Made by a program: the position numbers and the translations under genes. 64,000 bases of DNA from Ryuthela nishihirai. Lineage: Eukaryota > Arthropoda > Arachnida > Araneae > Heptathelidae. Shown here piece by piece: positions 11,276 through 22,242 of this stretch. The first letter of the stretch is position 1; each line of letters starts with the position of its first letter. The notes beneath the pieces are model-generated. The model saw nothing but the letters and a program-made list of their open reading frames with translations, did no database searches and was not told the DNA's origin. Location of the stretch: assembly GCA_038380435.1 (NCBI GenBank), contig JAWZYU010000010.1, forward strand, positions 45,976,135 through 46,040,134, read 5' to 3'.

Positions 11276-12373
11276 TGAGAAATTTAATCGACTAAAGGAT
11301 AAAAACTAAAAGTTTAAAATTAAGCAATTATAATAATAATTGTTGAATTCAATGAAAAAATCATTTTTGATCTATAAGAAAAGATATGTTAGAACTTTAA
11401 AATTTAGAAAGTAAACCTAAAAGAAGGGTACATCATTTGATTGTAAATTTTTTTATTTAATTTTCCAAGAGAAAGTGTTTGATTCATCGAGTTCCTTACA
11501 AATGCCTTATATTTAAAGTAAAAGAATGATAAATCGCCTCTAGTGAATACGATTTGTTCGTTTCAAAGAAAATTCAGTTTTTTTTATTTTCCATCTTTAA
11601 CACACTTTGACCGTATAAATGCGTGCTAATCGATGATTGGAAAAACGCAAAAATAATATTTTTAGTGCTTATAAAATACAAAAATAAATTTTCATTTATC
11701 ACTCAAAAAAAGTTGCATCCTCCCACTGTCTCTGGAGGTAAAAGGGCGAACTCTACTAAAAAAAATTCAGTTTTCTTCGCCGTTTCCAATATTTATTTAA
11801 GTTTTAGCATCTTCCAAAATTTTCCACCATTAGATGGCGTTACTGAAGTTTTTTGCTTTCTACCTTTAGCATACACTAATAGTGGTAATTCTAACTAATG
11901 GGTGATTGGGAAAGTACAAATAATAATATTTTATTCGTGTCAAAAAACACAAGAATTGTTTTTTATTTTTCACTTAAAACAGTTGCGTTCCCTCCCCAGG
12001 GGGAGGGTGAAAATCATTGCTGTCAATGCAAACCTCGTGATCTTCATATTTTACCACCAAAATTTCAATGGTCTAACATAATTAAATCGCTGGCCTCCCC
12101 GTTTAAAATTTTGCCCGTTACAACTTTTTCCACCCTTACAGCTATTGGGAGATTAAGAATACGAAAAATTGTAATAGTTTAACATTATCTATGCAACTTA
12201 AAAATAATTTAATTTATCTCTAAAAAGAAAGCAGTTGAATGTTTATTTATCCATGTCCATCCGACGGAGAGATAAACGACAGTGAAAACATTTTTGTTTT
12301 TTTTTTAAACGATATTAAAACCTGCTAGATTGAGGGATAAAACGTATGCTGGTATAGGCATGGTTAGATATCT

Positions 12374-12770
12374 AACCTGAGACTCCCAGGTTTGAGTTGA
12401 AATTGTGTTAGCATTAAAATTTTTTCCGTATGGATGCGAACTCAATGAACAAGGTGTAACATTAGTCCTAGAGAGACTATCGTCTATCGGATGGGAAATA
12501 AAGGCATGGCCTATGTGTATTAGTCATATGTAGTCTACGCACTTTAAAAAAAAGAATGTTTTTCTTCTGAAAAGTCCTTTATCAGAGACTCTGGTTTGTT
12601 CCCTTCCCGATCTTACAAAAATAGATATTTCATTTCTGGAGTCACAAAATAGTTCATTTTAAAACATCTATTATATTTCTAAGCATATTAAAGACATTTT
12701 GAAAGTCTTGTCATCATGGCCTATCCATTTAAACATATTGTGGCGCTCAGAGGTAAAACAACACACCAAA
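12374..12770 (+). mobile_element. SINE-A copy, very old
   Basis: The B-box region is CTCCCAGGTTTGAG. The body is represented by TCTATCGGATGGGAAATAAA (compare GTCCGTCGGATGGGACGTTA) and the tail by GGCGCTCAGAGGTAAAACAA. Spacing agrees with a whole copy. One of the most diverged members here. Confidence 0.5.
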
Positions 12771-13261
12771 ACAACGAGTATTCGTACATGTTCATACCTC
12801 ACAAAAGTTTGGCGATTCCCTGGAGCTGGATTACTTGGGTAAGCGAAACACGCTACACGTGGACGCTTGCGGTTGCGTGTTCAACGAAACTGCAAAAATA
12901 TTCATGAGGCGAAGAGGATGTACTACGCGGAAAAGAGTTTACAGATTTTCTTGAGGAAAATATATATTTATTGAGGACAATCTTTTCCGTTTACGAAGTT
13001 CTGAAGCCGTACATTAAGTGAGACAACCTGTTTTTCTATTGAAACGGTTAGCAATTTTAAAGCAGAAAAGGATAGAGTTGAAAAATACTTATTCTGTAGA
13101 ATTCCTTTGCACTCAGACAGAATTTGTAGTTATGTGGGTGTGTGGATAAATCGAAGATTTATCTTGCTTTTTTTTAGGGAGGGGTGCCACAGAAAATTTC
13201 CTCTTTTTGGGGGAGTTGGGGGGAAAGACTGCTAATGTTCTTGTTCTTGTTGTATATTGGT

Positions 13262-13627
13262 GGTTTGGGTTACCTCTGAGGAACACTATTTTCACGCAAT
13301 GGGCTAAATGGCCAGGTTACAAGGACACCAAGGACTGGGAGAAGGTTGGGGGAAGAGAACCCACTGCACAGCTGTTAGGAGACAGATGTAAGTCTCCAGG
13401 AAAGACCTTCCAGGATGTCTTTAACGTGCTCAAGCTCTCGGCACACGGAATTATGACTTAAATCCCCATCCTCAGGATGGTGGCCTTTCCAAGCCCATCG
13501 GTGTCCCCTACTGACCGAGGGCAGGGGGGAGAGTTATGCGGAGATAAATCTCGGCGCTGACCCAAGTGAAACTCGAACCTGAGAACTGCAGATTACGAGC
13601 CTGGCGCGCTACCACCGCCCACGCCCC
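13262..13627 (-). mobile_element. SINE-A copy
   Basis: The minus strand reads from a partially damaged A box (GGGGCGTGGGCGGTGGTAGC) through the B box to the tail complement of GGTTTGGGTTACCTCTGAGG. Near full length. Flanks share only TATATT, so the duplication is uncertain. Confidence 0.85.
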
Positions 13628-13639
13628 TCTATATTAATG

Positions 13640-14450
13640 CATTCAATATATGTTCCTAATTCCATTTTTTCCCGTAAGTCTCTCTCACAGAACACCGATT
13701 TGCCGTTTGTGAGGATCTTCAAGAACGTAACTCTCCCTATCAGGAAAGTCATATTGCAGCATAATAGGAGCATAGTGCAGAATTATCGCAATTTCTAGTA
13801 GCAAACATTTATAGTTCAACAGATATCAAATGGCCACTTTCAAACTTTGTGCAATTTTCCATTTCTTTGAGTCAAATTTTCATAAGGTTCGTTCCTTCTA
13901 AACCATGTACTGATTCTTTTTCTACTCTTACGTTGATAACTGTAACAATTACCTCAGCTGATATGTACGAGATTAAGCACAAGGCATTTGTGGTTCCGCA
14001 TCTCGTTTCTCTTCATCGTTTACCGAATGCTAAAATCTGTGTCACGGCCAAAAGGCTGGTTATCAAACTCTCATCTATGTTAACATGTTAAATAACTTTA
14101 CTTTCTCTTGCGGCAATTTTTTGCATATAATTGTGTTTCTAAATGACCTCTATAAAAGGACACTCAGGATATGTATACAATGTTAATTTGGTCAATTAAC
14201 CTGACAGCAATTAAACGTCTTCATAAAATATGTCAGAAAATATGTCCAACCGTATTTTAAATACAGTAGAATTTTTTTATAATAATATTATTAGCATCAT
14301 ATGTGGCAAATCTTTTACTAGCTGCAGCATTATTAACAACAGATGACAAAACTAATATGAAATATCCTTCGATATTGCGCTATCACTGCTATAATTAGTT
14401 CCCATTACAACATATGGGCGTTGAAGCTTTCTGATCTTACCTACGTCCTG
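13640..14450. other. Unassigned AT-rich sequence
   Basis: The 80-codon frame at 13849-14091 shows no domain that I recognise. No repeat ends seen. Confidence 0.35.
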
Positions 14451-14454
14451 CACT

Positions 14455-15510
14455 CTGTCAGAAAGGTGATATTTTACGCTTAATGAAGAATTTTATATAT
14501 GCTACCTAGAAGAGTTATCTCTTCTACTACTTCATTCTACGTCAGAATTCTACTTCATTCTACGTCAGAATTCTACTTCATTCTACGTCAGAGATGATAC
14601 CTGTTCACTGTGAAAAAGGGGAAACTCTATTCTCTATAAGAAAGTTGATACACTACTTACTGTGAGAAAGGTGAAATCCTTAATCTCTACGTGAAAGCTG
14701 ATATTTTGCCCATAGGATACAGGGTTGGGTTGGGTTGTTTTACCTCTGAGCGGCACTTTTTTGCTCACCATGGGCTAAATGGCCAGGTCACATGGACCCC
14801 GAAGTCTCAGAGAAGGTTGAGGGAGGGGACCCACTGGAACAGCTGTTGGGAGACAGATGGTAGCCTCCCGTCAAGGCCATCCAGCGTGTTCTTTAACGTG
14901 CACAGGGTATGGCTCTCCCGCACACGGGGCCACTGCTTAACGTTCCATCCGACGGACGGCGGCCTTTTCAAGCCCATCGGTGTCCCCTACTGACCGTGGG
15001 CAGGGCGGGGGAAATTTTGCGGAGATAAATCTCAACGCTGACCCAGCTGGGACTCGAACCTGGGAACTACAGATTACGAGCCTGGCGCGCTACCGACTGA
15101 GCCACCCCCGCCCCCCCATAGGATATAGGGTAGTATGTACTGTTTAGAGATAAATATTTTACCTAACGAGAAAGGAGATACTATGCTTTCAGTATGATAA
15201 GTGATACTGTGTTTTCAATATGAAAAAGATATAATGTACTTTCGACGAGAAAGGCGATGTTGTGCTTTCGATGAGAAAGGTGATAAATATTACGTTTTTG
15301 ATTAGTAAGATGATGCTGTGCTTTTGATGAGAAAGGTGATACTGTTTTCGATTGGAAAGGTATATTATGATTTCGACGAGAAAAGTGATGTGCTTTCGAC
15401 GATAAACGTGATGCTGTACTTTCTATGAGAAAGATTTTACTGTGCTTTCGTTGAGAAAGGTGATACTGTGCTTTCGATGATAAAGGTGATATCGATATAT
15501 GTGAAAAAGT
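14455..15510. repeat. Minisatellite array split by SINE-A
   Basis: Irregular tandem units of about 25-30 bp built on GAGAAAGGTGATACTGTGCT plus TTCGAT occur from about 14455 to 14705 and again from 15140 to 15510. They are densest at 15240-15500. The full SINE-A at 14726-15114 splits the array. Within it, 14528-14592 is a homogeneous sub-array of three 23-bp units (TACTTCATTCTACGTCAGAA plus TTC). Confidence 0.8.
14726..15114 (-). mobile_element. SINE-A copy with 17-bp target duplication
   Basis: A full-length, little-diverged minus-strand copy. Flanks CCCATAGGATACAGGGT (14709-14725) and CCCATAGGATATAGGGT (15115-15131) differ at one base and form the target duplication. It inserted into the minisatellite array. 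Confidence 0.93.
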
Positions 15511-15519
15511 AACCATATT

Positions 15520-16360
15520 TCAGATGAGACGATAAACTGGTTCTGAAGGCAACATTGCCATATCCTATGAACATTACAGAACACAATGTATGGCTTGGAT
15601 GAAAAGTTCCCATCTGGCTTTAACATTGGATCAGTGAATTTTCTTTCTTGATTATGAACCGACTCTTAGGATTTTTGTGGTCTGCCAATTAACTAGTTAT
15701 AAAGGAAAAACTTTCTTGCAGAATAAAGCAAATGGTCAATTCGTAATGGCTTAAGATGTGAAGAAACTGATTTAACATAAAATTAGATATGCTTAGTTAC
15801 TAAAATATGACAACTGTTCTAATTATCTGCGTTATTAACGTTAATACATAGAAAACTGACTAATTATCTTGCTTTTTGTTCACCTTTAAACTCTCCCAAT
15901 GTTATCAACTCGATAATTCCGATTATGGCTTTCAAATTAATTAGGACGAAAGCATCATAATTTGTGAATTATAATCAGGTGTGACTGATGTGATTGATGT
16001 CACTGATGTGATAAGAAAAAGAAGGAAATGCATTCTTCTAAACTGGTAGTTGCACCTATAAAGGGAATTTGCACAAAGGATGAAACCTATGCAAAAAAGT
16101 GTTTAATTCGAGAGTAAAGGATAAAATTTCTTTCAGACTCTCTTTACTTTCTTATATATGTAGAAAACATTGTGATCTCATATCAAATCTGGCGTCTTAA
16201 AAGTACCTTTTAAGAATCTCTAACTCCAAAGTCATGTTGGGACTTCGACCTTCTGAGGCCTAAGCTATGACAAGTTTAAGAGGCCCTAAGCTGATGTAAG
16301 TTTAATAGATCCCCAAAAATTCGAAAATCGAAATATTTGAATAAATAAATAGTAAATACA
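15520..16360. other. Unassigned AT-rich sequence
   Basis: Nothing recognisable. Contains a small simple repeat of GTGACTGATGTGATTGATG type near 15980. Confidence 0.4.
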
Positions 16361-16368
16361 CAGATTAC

Positions 16369-16440
16369 CTGTTGACATCGAATTCAACCTGGTAAGTAAT
16401 TGGAAGGCTTGGGTTCGAATCCCATTCATCGGCGAAACAC
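16369..16440 (+). repeat. tRNA-like fragment
   Basis: CTTGGGTTCGAATCCCATTC (16407-16426) is a good T arm and B box followed by CATCGGCGAA, similar to the tRNA-like element at 9236-9320 (GTCGACGAA). The upstream half is poor. Probably a SINE head remnant. Confidence 0.35.
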
Positions 16441-16455
16441 AAGTTCGTCTAAATA

Positions 16456-17730
16456 TAAGCTCACCGGACAAAAAATTAGTCACCCCTGGTTGAATGTCAC
16501 CTAATAACGCGTAACGCCTCCGTGCGACCGTAGAAAAGCGGAAATCCTGTCTGGTATAGATGCCACCAGTGTGCGGATGTAGTGCACATCAATATTCATC
16601 TACTCTTCCAGCAGCAAATATCGCAGTTCGGCTAGATTGGTCGGATTGCTGGGACGGCGTTTCACTTTGCCCCAAATAGTCCCACAAGTTTCCTATGGGA
16701 TTCAAATCCGGGAATTTGGCGGGCCAGTAGAGATGTTCGAAGGCTGTAGAATGCTCGTCGTGCCAATCCGACACACTTCGAGCCCTGTGCAAGCGACAAT
16801 TGTCGTCTTGGAAGACTGGGGTATCCTTCTGGTGTTCACTGAGGAGATGCTGCACAAAAGGCAACATGTGGTCGTCCAGTACCTCCATATAGCCCCTCTG
16901 GTTCAAGTGTGAGTCACTGCGACCAAAGGAACCATTTCCTCTTATGTGAAACACCCCCAGAACATCACAGAGCCTCCTCCAGCTTGAACAGAACCTTGCA
17001 CACAGTCCGCATCGAAAACTTCATGCGGCTTACGATGTATCCGTCGCCTCGCATCATCCGAGTCAAGCAAAAACGTGACTCATCCGACCAGATCACACGC
17101 TTCCAAGAGTTAACAGTCCAGTCTTTGTGTCGCCGCGTCCACTGTAGCCGTGCAGCCTTGTGCAGAGCTATTAACATAGGTCTCTTCCGCGATATTCTGC
17201 TCCAGATAACCATGACATGCAGTTCTCTTCGGAGTGTTCATTCGGAAACAGCTTGTTGTAGACCTGCATTGACTGACTGGAGCAATTCCTACCTCATTGC
17301 AAAGCGGTTTGCCCGAACAGTGCATAACATACTGCAGCAGTCCATATTGGTGAGCACAGTCTTTCTGCCTCAGTCCTGGAGACGATTAAAGGCGGACTGC
17401 GATGTACACCACTTCTGGAAGACCCTTTGGGCAGTACATTTTGACACACCTGCTAAGGCAGAAACTTCTTGTACACTATGACCTTTGGCTCGGCAAAACA
17501 CAATAACACATTTTTGCAACTCATTCACATCTTTGGGGCGACCCATGTTTCACGGAGCGACTAACACACACGTGGCACACAACAACTTCTTGTCACTGTA
17601 TGAACCCCGTAGCGCACTGCACAGCTACGTTTAGGACGTGTTTATTACCAGTTCACCCTCTGTTGGTGTCGAACGGACGTAAACCTCTTACGCCAGAGAT
17701 GACTAATTTTTTTTTTTTCCGGTGAGCTTG
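16456..17730 (-). mobile_element. Tc1-like DNA transposon with TA target duplication
   Basis: A 1,275-bp element with terminal inverted repeats TAAGCTCACCGGA...TTAGTC (left) and CAAGCTCACCGGA...TTAGTC (right, complement). TA is present on both sides (16454-16455 and 17731-17732). The size and a single transposase in antisense orientation are normal for Tc1-like elements. The structure is complete, so this insertion is better preserved than the Tc1-like one at 571-4716, although the transposase is dead. Confidence 0.92.
16600..17546 (-). pseudogene. Tc1-like transposase pseudogene, catalytic Glu replaced
   Basis: The ATG complement at 17544-17546 opens MGRPKDVNELQKCVIVFCRA, a plausible N-terminal helix-turn-helix, followed by SVQEVSALAGVSKCTAQRVF. 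Around 17100 lies the linker TRRHKDWTVNSWKRVIWSDE with the first catalytic Asp (WSDESRF). The second is in VFQDDNCRLHRARSV. The third motif reads NPIGNLWDYL where the family has NPIENLWD, so the catalytic Glu is Gly. Stops and frame changes (near 17390, 17210 and 16960) also break it. Overall length agrees with the roughly 340-residue family. Both lesions independently imply inactivity. Confidence 0.9.
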
Positions 17731-17739
17731 TATTTATTA

Positions 17740-18340
17740 TTCTGATTGAAGGGAACATTAAAAATAAATACAAAATTTATGTGATGAAAACCTTATATTA
17801 GCATTAGTATACAATAATGACTGTGAAAAGCCGAGGTGAATAGTGTTTGTATAATAGATTAAAAAAATTCGTAACATATTAAACTTTATTTTTGTGGCGC
17901 CTCATAATCGTGAGGCCATTAGCTATAGCTTATAGTTTACGACTAAGTTCGGCACTGCCTAAGTGTAGTTTATTGCAATGCACTACTCTGAGAGAGCATC
18001 AGGCGTCAACAGTTATTCCCACTCGAATCAACTTATTAAACGTCTAACATTTCAAGCCATTGAAATTCTATATTTAGTCATTGAGTTGTTATGTTACTAT
18101 TGAGTCAGTGATGGCTTACCGAATAGTGTCAAGAGCTACTTGAATCGATACCCTTGGTGCCTCAAAATTTCCTTTAGTAAAATGTTTAACAATAAGTTTA
18201 ATCTACTGCTTCAGTGTAAATATTTTTGTTTTCGCTTAGACTAATACAAAGTATAATGTTTTTTTAAATACACTGCAAATAACAGATAGCTATTTTTGTT
18301 TATAATCCATTTTTATTCATTTTTTAATAGTGCAAGTTTA
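17740..18340. other. Unassigned AT-rich sequence
   Basis: No recognised repeat or reading frame. Confidence 0.4.
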
Positions 18341-18347
18341 GATAATA

Positions 18348-19113
18348 CAAGTAAATCCCGTTATAACGCGGTGCTCGGGAACCAAACAATCACATCACGA
18401 TATAAGAGGAATCTGGTTATAACGGAATTAACCTTTACATGCTAACGCCTGTACATGCATCATTTGTGTTTGCTGCACACCTCACTTAATCCGATCAAAA
18501 GCAGTAATGTTTTCTTCTACTGTAAATTTTTTCATTTTTTTGAAGTTTCAAACATTTTTTTTTAATTGAAAACTTTGATGAATTAAACAAAATTTGACAA
18601 AAATTAGTGGATAGCCAATTGTGTACGAGTTCCTTCCGTAACAAAACAGTTTGTTCATTTGAAATACAAATCAAACGGATGTTGCCAACAAAAGGTTACA
18701 AGTAAATGTATAAACTGCTAGTATTCTTTCGGATGTCAAACAATAACAAATATTGCGGATTCGCACAGGAGTGAAAATATCGCTCACGTATACACAAAAC
18801 TACACAAGGAATCCAATATATAGTTCTTTATTGAAAAAATATGTTTCGTATGACAAAAAAAGGGAGTCCGCTTGCATCGCATTCTATCGGATCGCGTTTT
18901 AACGGGATTTAAAAAAAAATACCCCCTCAAGCAGCTGCTTGCCACAGAGGTCTGACAGGAGCCTGTCAGTTTATATGCCAGAGTAGAAGGTCTGAGAGGA
19001 TGGCAAGACCTCAACAGAAAAACAACCATGCCGGGACTCGAACCCAGGTCCCTTAGATCAGTAGCCAAGAGCGCTAACCACTCGGCCATGGGACGACCAA
19101 CGGGATTTACCTG
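18348..19113. mobile_element. pogo/Tigger-like MITE holding a SINE-B
   Basis: The left end CAAGTAAATCCCGTTATAAC and the complement of the right end CAGGTAAATCCCGTTAAAAC are inverted repeats, with TA on both sides (18346-18347, 19114-19115). About 570 bp once the SINE-B is removed. Ends containing CGTTATAACG are typical of pogo/Tigger-type elements, but no transposase remains, so the superfamily is inferred from the ends and the TA. Confidence 0.72.
18912..19098 (-). mobile_element. SINE-B copy with 11-bp target duplication
   Basis: The best SINE-B in the window. The minus strand reads GGTCGTCCCATGGCCGAGTG (A box GGCCGAGTGGTTAGC), GACCTGGGTTCGAGTCCCGG (B box), the body, the CTGACAGGCTCCTGTCAG hairpin and a T-rich 3' end. 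AACGGGATTTA flanks it at 18901-18911 and 19099-19109, a perfect duplication. The A box is of Ser/Leu type and the anticodon-loop-like CTACTGA fits a Ser-like ancestor. It sits in the right inverted repeat of the pogo-like MITE. Confidence 0.93.
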
Positions 19114-19309
19114 TATAAAAATACATTAATTTTTTGTTCATCATTTCTATAATTCAATTTATTCAACCTTCTGCGTGCACTTTTTCCATTCATAACTTAT
19201 AAAAATTTTACAGATTGAATACATCCCCTTTCACTCGGACATTTGAGGTCTTTCCGAATCTTTTAAGCCTGGCGTTCATGTACGTTAATCGCCACTTTTC
19301 TGATGTTAC

Positions 19310-19526
19310 TTTATTTCACACAATGGGCTAAACGAGAAGGTCACAAAAAACACATGATATCTCAACTTGGTAGGAGAAGATGATCCTTAGAACATATGAT
19401 TCAACGTCCCATCCGACGTATAGACGCTTTTCCAAACCCATCTTTACATTTTCCTCGCTAAAGACAGAGTGGGGATTAACGGGAAAAGTCTCAACACAGG
19501 TGCAATTGTGACTAGAACATGGGAAC
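19310..19526 (-). mobile_element. SINE-A fragment, old
   Basis: The + strand shows CACACAATGGGCTAAACGAG (tail complement), AACGTCCCATCCGACGTATA and a degenerate B-box complement GACTAGAACATGGGAAC. Large internal deletions. Confidence 0.65.
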
Positions 19527-19664
19527 ATCGTAAAAATAGGCAGGCGTGAGAGGAAAAAACTCGTCTCTCCAAGATTAAAACAGGAAACATTTTTGAGTCC
19601 TTTAAGGGAGTATTGAAAGGTATCATCCGTCTGATGGGACGTTAACCAGTAGCGCTATCTAGTG

Positions 19665-22167
19665 CACTGGTTCTCAAACTTTTATGCTTCACGTACCCCC
19701 TGGAAATGTGGATGTAACTGGCATATCCTTTGTATAGATAGATAAAACTATAGTTATAGTATAACAATGGGAATAAAATAAAACATAAATAAATATACAT
19801 TAAATTTTGTATTCATAAATTACATATATCGATAAACACAAAAAATGACATAAGCAATTTAACAAATCTTATAAAATTATAAACATTTTACTGAGTAATC
19901 AGTGAAATGGTTGCTCTTGTTTACGCTTGCACATTTCATCACTGGTTGGGGGTATCTTGCTAAGGTAGAATCACAAGTCATTTTTTAACATCCATCCTAT
20001 GTTTATTTTTTAAAGCAGTTAAAGATGAAAAACCAGTTTCACATAAATAAGTTGTGAAAGGTAACAAATATTAAACTACAATTCTTGACAAAGTCGCATA
20101 TTCCTTCTCCAATCCAAAAACTAATCAATGGCTTTTTGGAATGAATGTTTTTTAAACTATTGTCACAAGATATCTCAATCAACTCTTCTTTATTAGACAA
20201 TGGAAGCTTACTTTTTCCCAAATCAAATGTGAAGGGATCTCGAATCCATTCTTGCATTACATCAGGGGGTGGAAAATACTGCCTATTAAGAGTGCTTAAG
20301 TGAACGATTGTTTGTTGTCTGATGTCTGCAATCGTTTGCTCATTTTCTTTAAGAAATGAATCTTGTCGCTGAATTGGTCACAGCTGTTCCCTTTTCCCAG
20401 CGAGATTTTTTTTTGTCATGGCCTTTGTTTTCTTCTCAACATAGAACACATCAATGTTGTCTCCTTGCAATGATAAGTTCAAAATATTAATTTGTTCAAA
20501 AATATCAGCTAAATATGCTAACCGTAGAAGCCATTCTAAGTCTTGTAGTCTCAAAAAAAAAATCGAAACTCGTGATCCACTAAAAAAATGGCATAGAACA
20601 TTTCCTCATGACAACCAATGTACTTCTGGGTGAAGCAGCAATCTCCTATGCAGGCTATCCATTTCTTCACACATAATTGAAAAAAGTCGAGACTTCAATG
20701 GTCGGGTTTTGATGAAATTAACCATTTGTACACTTTCATCCAGAACTCTTTTCAAATCATCAGGGAGAAATTTTGCTATCAGCGTTTCACGGTGAAGACA
20801 ACAATGAGTGAACTTACATTGATTGAAACGTTACTGCTGTAGAGATTTCGTTTTTCAGGCTTTCTCAAGTAATATTGAAGTGGTTTGTGAACTTACATTC
20901 TGGTGCAACTTGTTTTATACGACTTGCTAATCCTGTGATATAACCACTCAATGCTCTTGCTCCGTCAGTACATACAGAAATATAATTTTTCCATTCAAGG
21001 TTGTTTTCGGCAAAAAATGAATCAATCATATTAAAATATCCTCACCTGTAGTAGAAGTTTTGAGCGGCTTACAAAATAAAATATCTTCAAATATTGCATC
21101 CTGGAATTTTCCACGCACAGAAACAAGTAACTGAGCTATCCCAGCTACGTCTCATCAACTTGCATGGCAAACCACGGGTTACATTGAATAGTTTCAATGA
21201 GTTGGTCCTTAATATTACCGGCCATATCTTTAATTCTCCTGGAAACTGTGTCGTTTGACAAAGGAATGGTTCTGACAAGGTTTGCCTCTTTTTGACCAAA
21301 ACATACAAGAAACTATTTCTTCCGCTGCTGAAAGAATGAGTGACTCGCCTATTGTGTGAGCCTTTCGGGCTTCGGCAATTTGAAGGCTCACTTTATAAGA
21401 CGCTTTCTTCTACACCAGAAAATGCTTAATTACGGTTTTTCTACTACTCAAGTCCTCCAAAAGACGTTCAAAATAGCTTAAGGGCTTATTTTTTAAATGC
21501 TCATGTTTTGTTTCAAAGTGTCGCCGTAAAAGAGATGGTTTCGTAGAATTTTGTGACAGGACTTCAGAGCAAACAACGCACAGTGAATTTGGTTCTATCA
21601 AATTTCTTGTCCATGTAATGCCAAATTGCAAATATGATTCATGATATTTATGTTTTTTAAATTTTTTTATCACTTGATTGTTTAACATTTAACGTCACAT
21701 TCAATTCACATGGGATGATAACGTAGTCGTAGATGTAGAAGCAATCGGCTTCGGCTCCACGTTACTTTTCTTCTTAATTATTCATTTATATATGTTTCAA
21801 GGCACTTTAGAAACACGTTCATTTAACTTCAGAGTAAACCGAAGACTAAAAATAACTTTAAGCACAACAAGTGAAATAAATCGCAACAAATACATAGAGC
21901 AGTAAGAAGGCACATTCACTCACTTAGAATGGATGTTTTGACTGGGCGATCAGTTGTTCGGGTAGGTTCGGCTCTCAGGTAGGGAAGGGAGGATTGACAA
22001 ACGAGTACAGACATGAACTACAGCGACGCGCTTCGTCACTCAGTTCTCAGAAATTAATCCGTAACAATGTTGCCAACTAGTGACTTTATTACTAGATCTA
22101 GCGACTTTTGAGCTCTCACGGCGTACCCCAAAAAATTTTACCGCGTACCCCACGTTGAGAAAACCTA
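19665..22167 (-). mobile_element. hAT transposon (2.5 kb), degenerate
   Basis: The ends CACTGGTTCTCAAAC and GTTGAGAAAACCTA are the family termini (CAGTGGTTCTC... in the MITEs). Flanking octamers ATCTAGTG (19657-19664) and GTCAAGTG (22168-22175) match at 6 of 8, a decayed hAT duplication. Subterminal sequence (CACGTACCCCCTGGAAATGT on the left, GGCGTACCCCAAAAAATTTT on the right) is shared with the MITEs at 1882, 37261 and 57093. It probably mobilised, or derives from what mobilised, those short copies. Confidence 0.85.
19930..21688 (-). pseudogene. hAT transposase pseudogene (ZBED/SCAND3-like)
   Basis: The first frame (21410-21688) starts MLNNQVIKKFKKHKYHESYL and has a BED-type zinc finger: CVVCSEV, then RRHFETKH (C-x2-C and H-x4-H spacing). 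The RNase H-like core is represented by CTDGARALSGYITGLASRIK at about 20930, the conserved 'DGA.A..G' segment. The C-terminal dimerisation motif LPFTTYLCETGFSSL with KNKHR lies near 20000-20060. Multiple stops and frameshifts separate them. The order and wording resemble ZBED5/SCAND3/FAM200-type hAT transposases. It is a mobile-element gene and not a domesticated one, since it lies between hAT ends and is badly broken. Confidence 0.85.
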
Positions 22168-22242
22168 GTCAAGTGTATCGCTTTCTCCTATCAAACTTAG
22201 ATATCTTTGGATCCTTGTGACCTGGCAATTTATCTCATTAAC

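Larger units (their letters stand above)
8690..12360. repeat. Diverged long-unit repeat region
   Basis: Several blocks recur with substantial divergence: (i) GGGAGATTCGAAAAATGC at about 10460 and GGGAGATTAAGAATACG at about 12150; (ii) ACCAAAATTTCAA...TAACATAATTA at about 10350 and 12058; (iii) ATAAAACACAAAAAGTA at about 9990, ATAAAATACAAAAATAAA at about 11670 and a further version at 11940; (iv) repeated mentions of a short 'CCACC.TTAGA.GG' motif at 10430, 11825 and 12130. The outer parts carry TCTGTCTGTCCGTC-type simple sequence. The blocks look like an old array of units several hundred bp long, broken by a SINE-B remnant and other insertions. Not assigned to a family. Confidence 0.5.
19618..22242 (+). 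mobile_element. Old SINE-A split by a hAT element
   Basis: A SINE-A segment CATCCGTCTGATGGGACGTT at 19624 is cut by the hAT element at 19665. The SINE-A tail resumes at about 22195 (TTTGGATCCTTGTGACCTGG, CAATTTATCTCATT) and is cut again by the foldback MITE at 22243. The two halves are in the correct order and strand, so one old SINE-A hosted both insertions. Confidence 0.6.

Noticed and set aside
16637..17481. Plus-strand ORFs of 91 and 190 codons
   Set aside because: They are antisense shadows of the Tc1-like transposase pseudogene.
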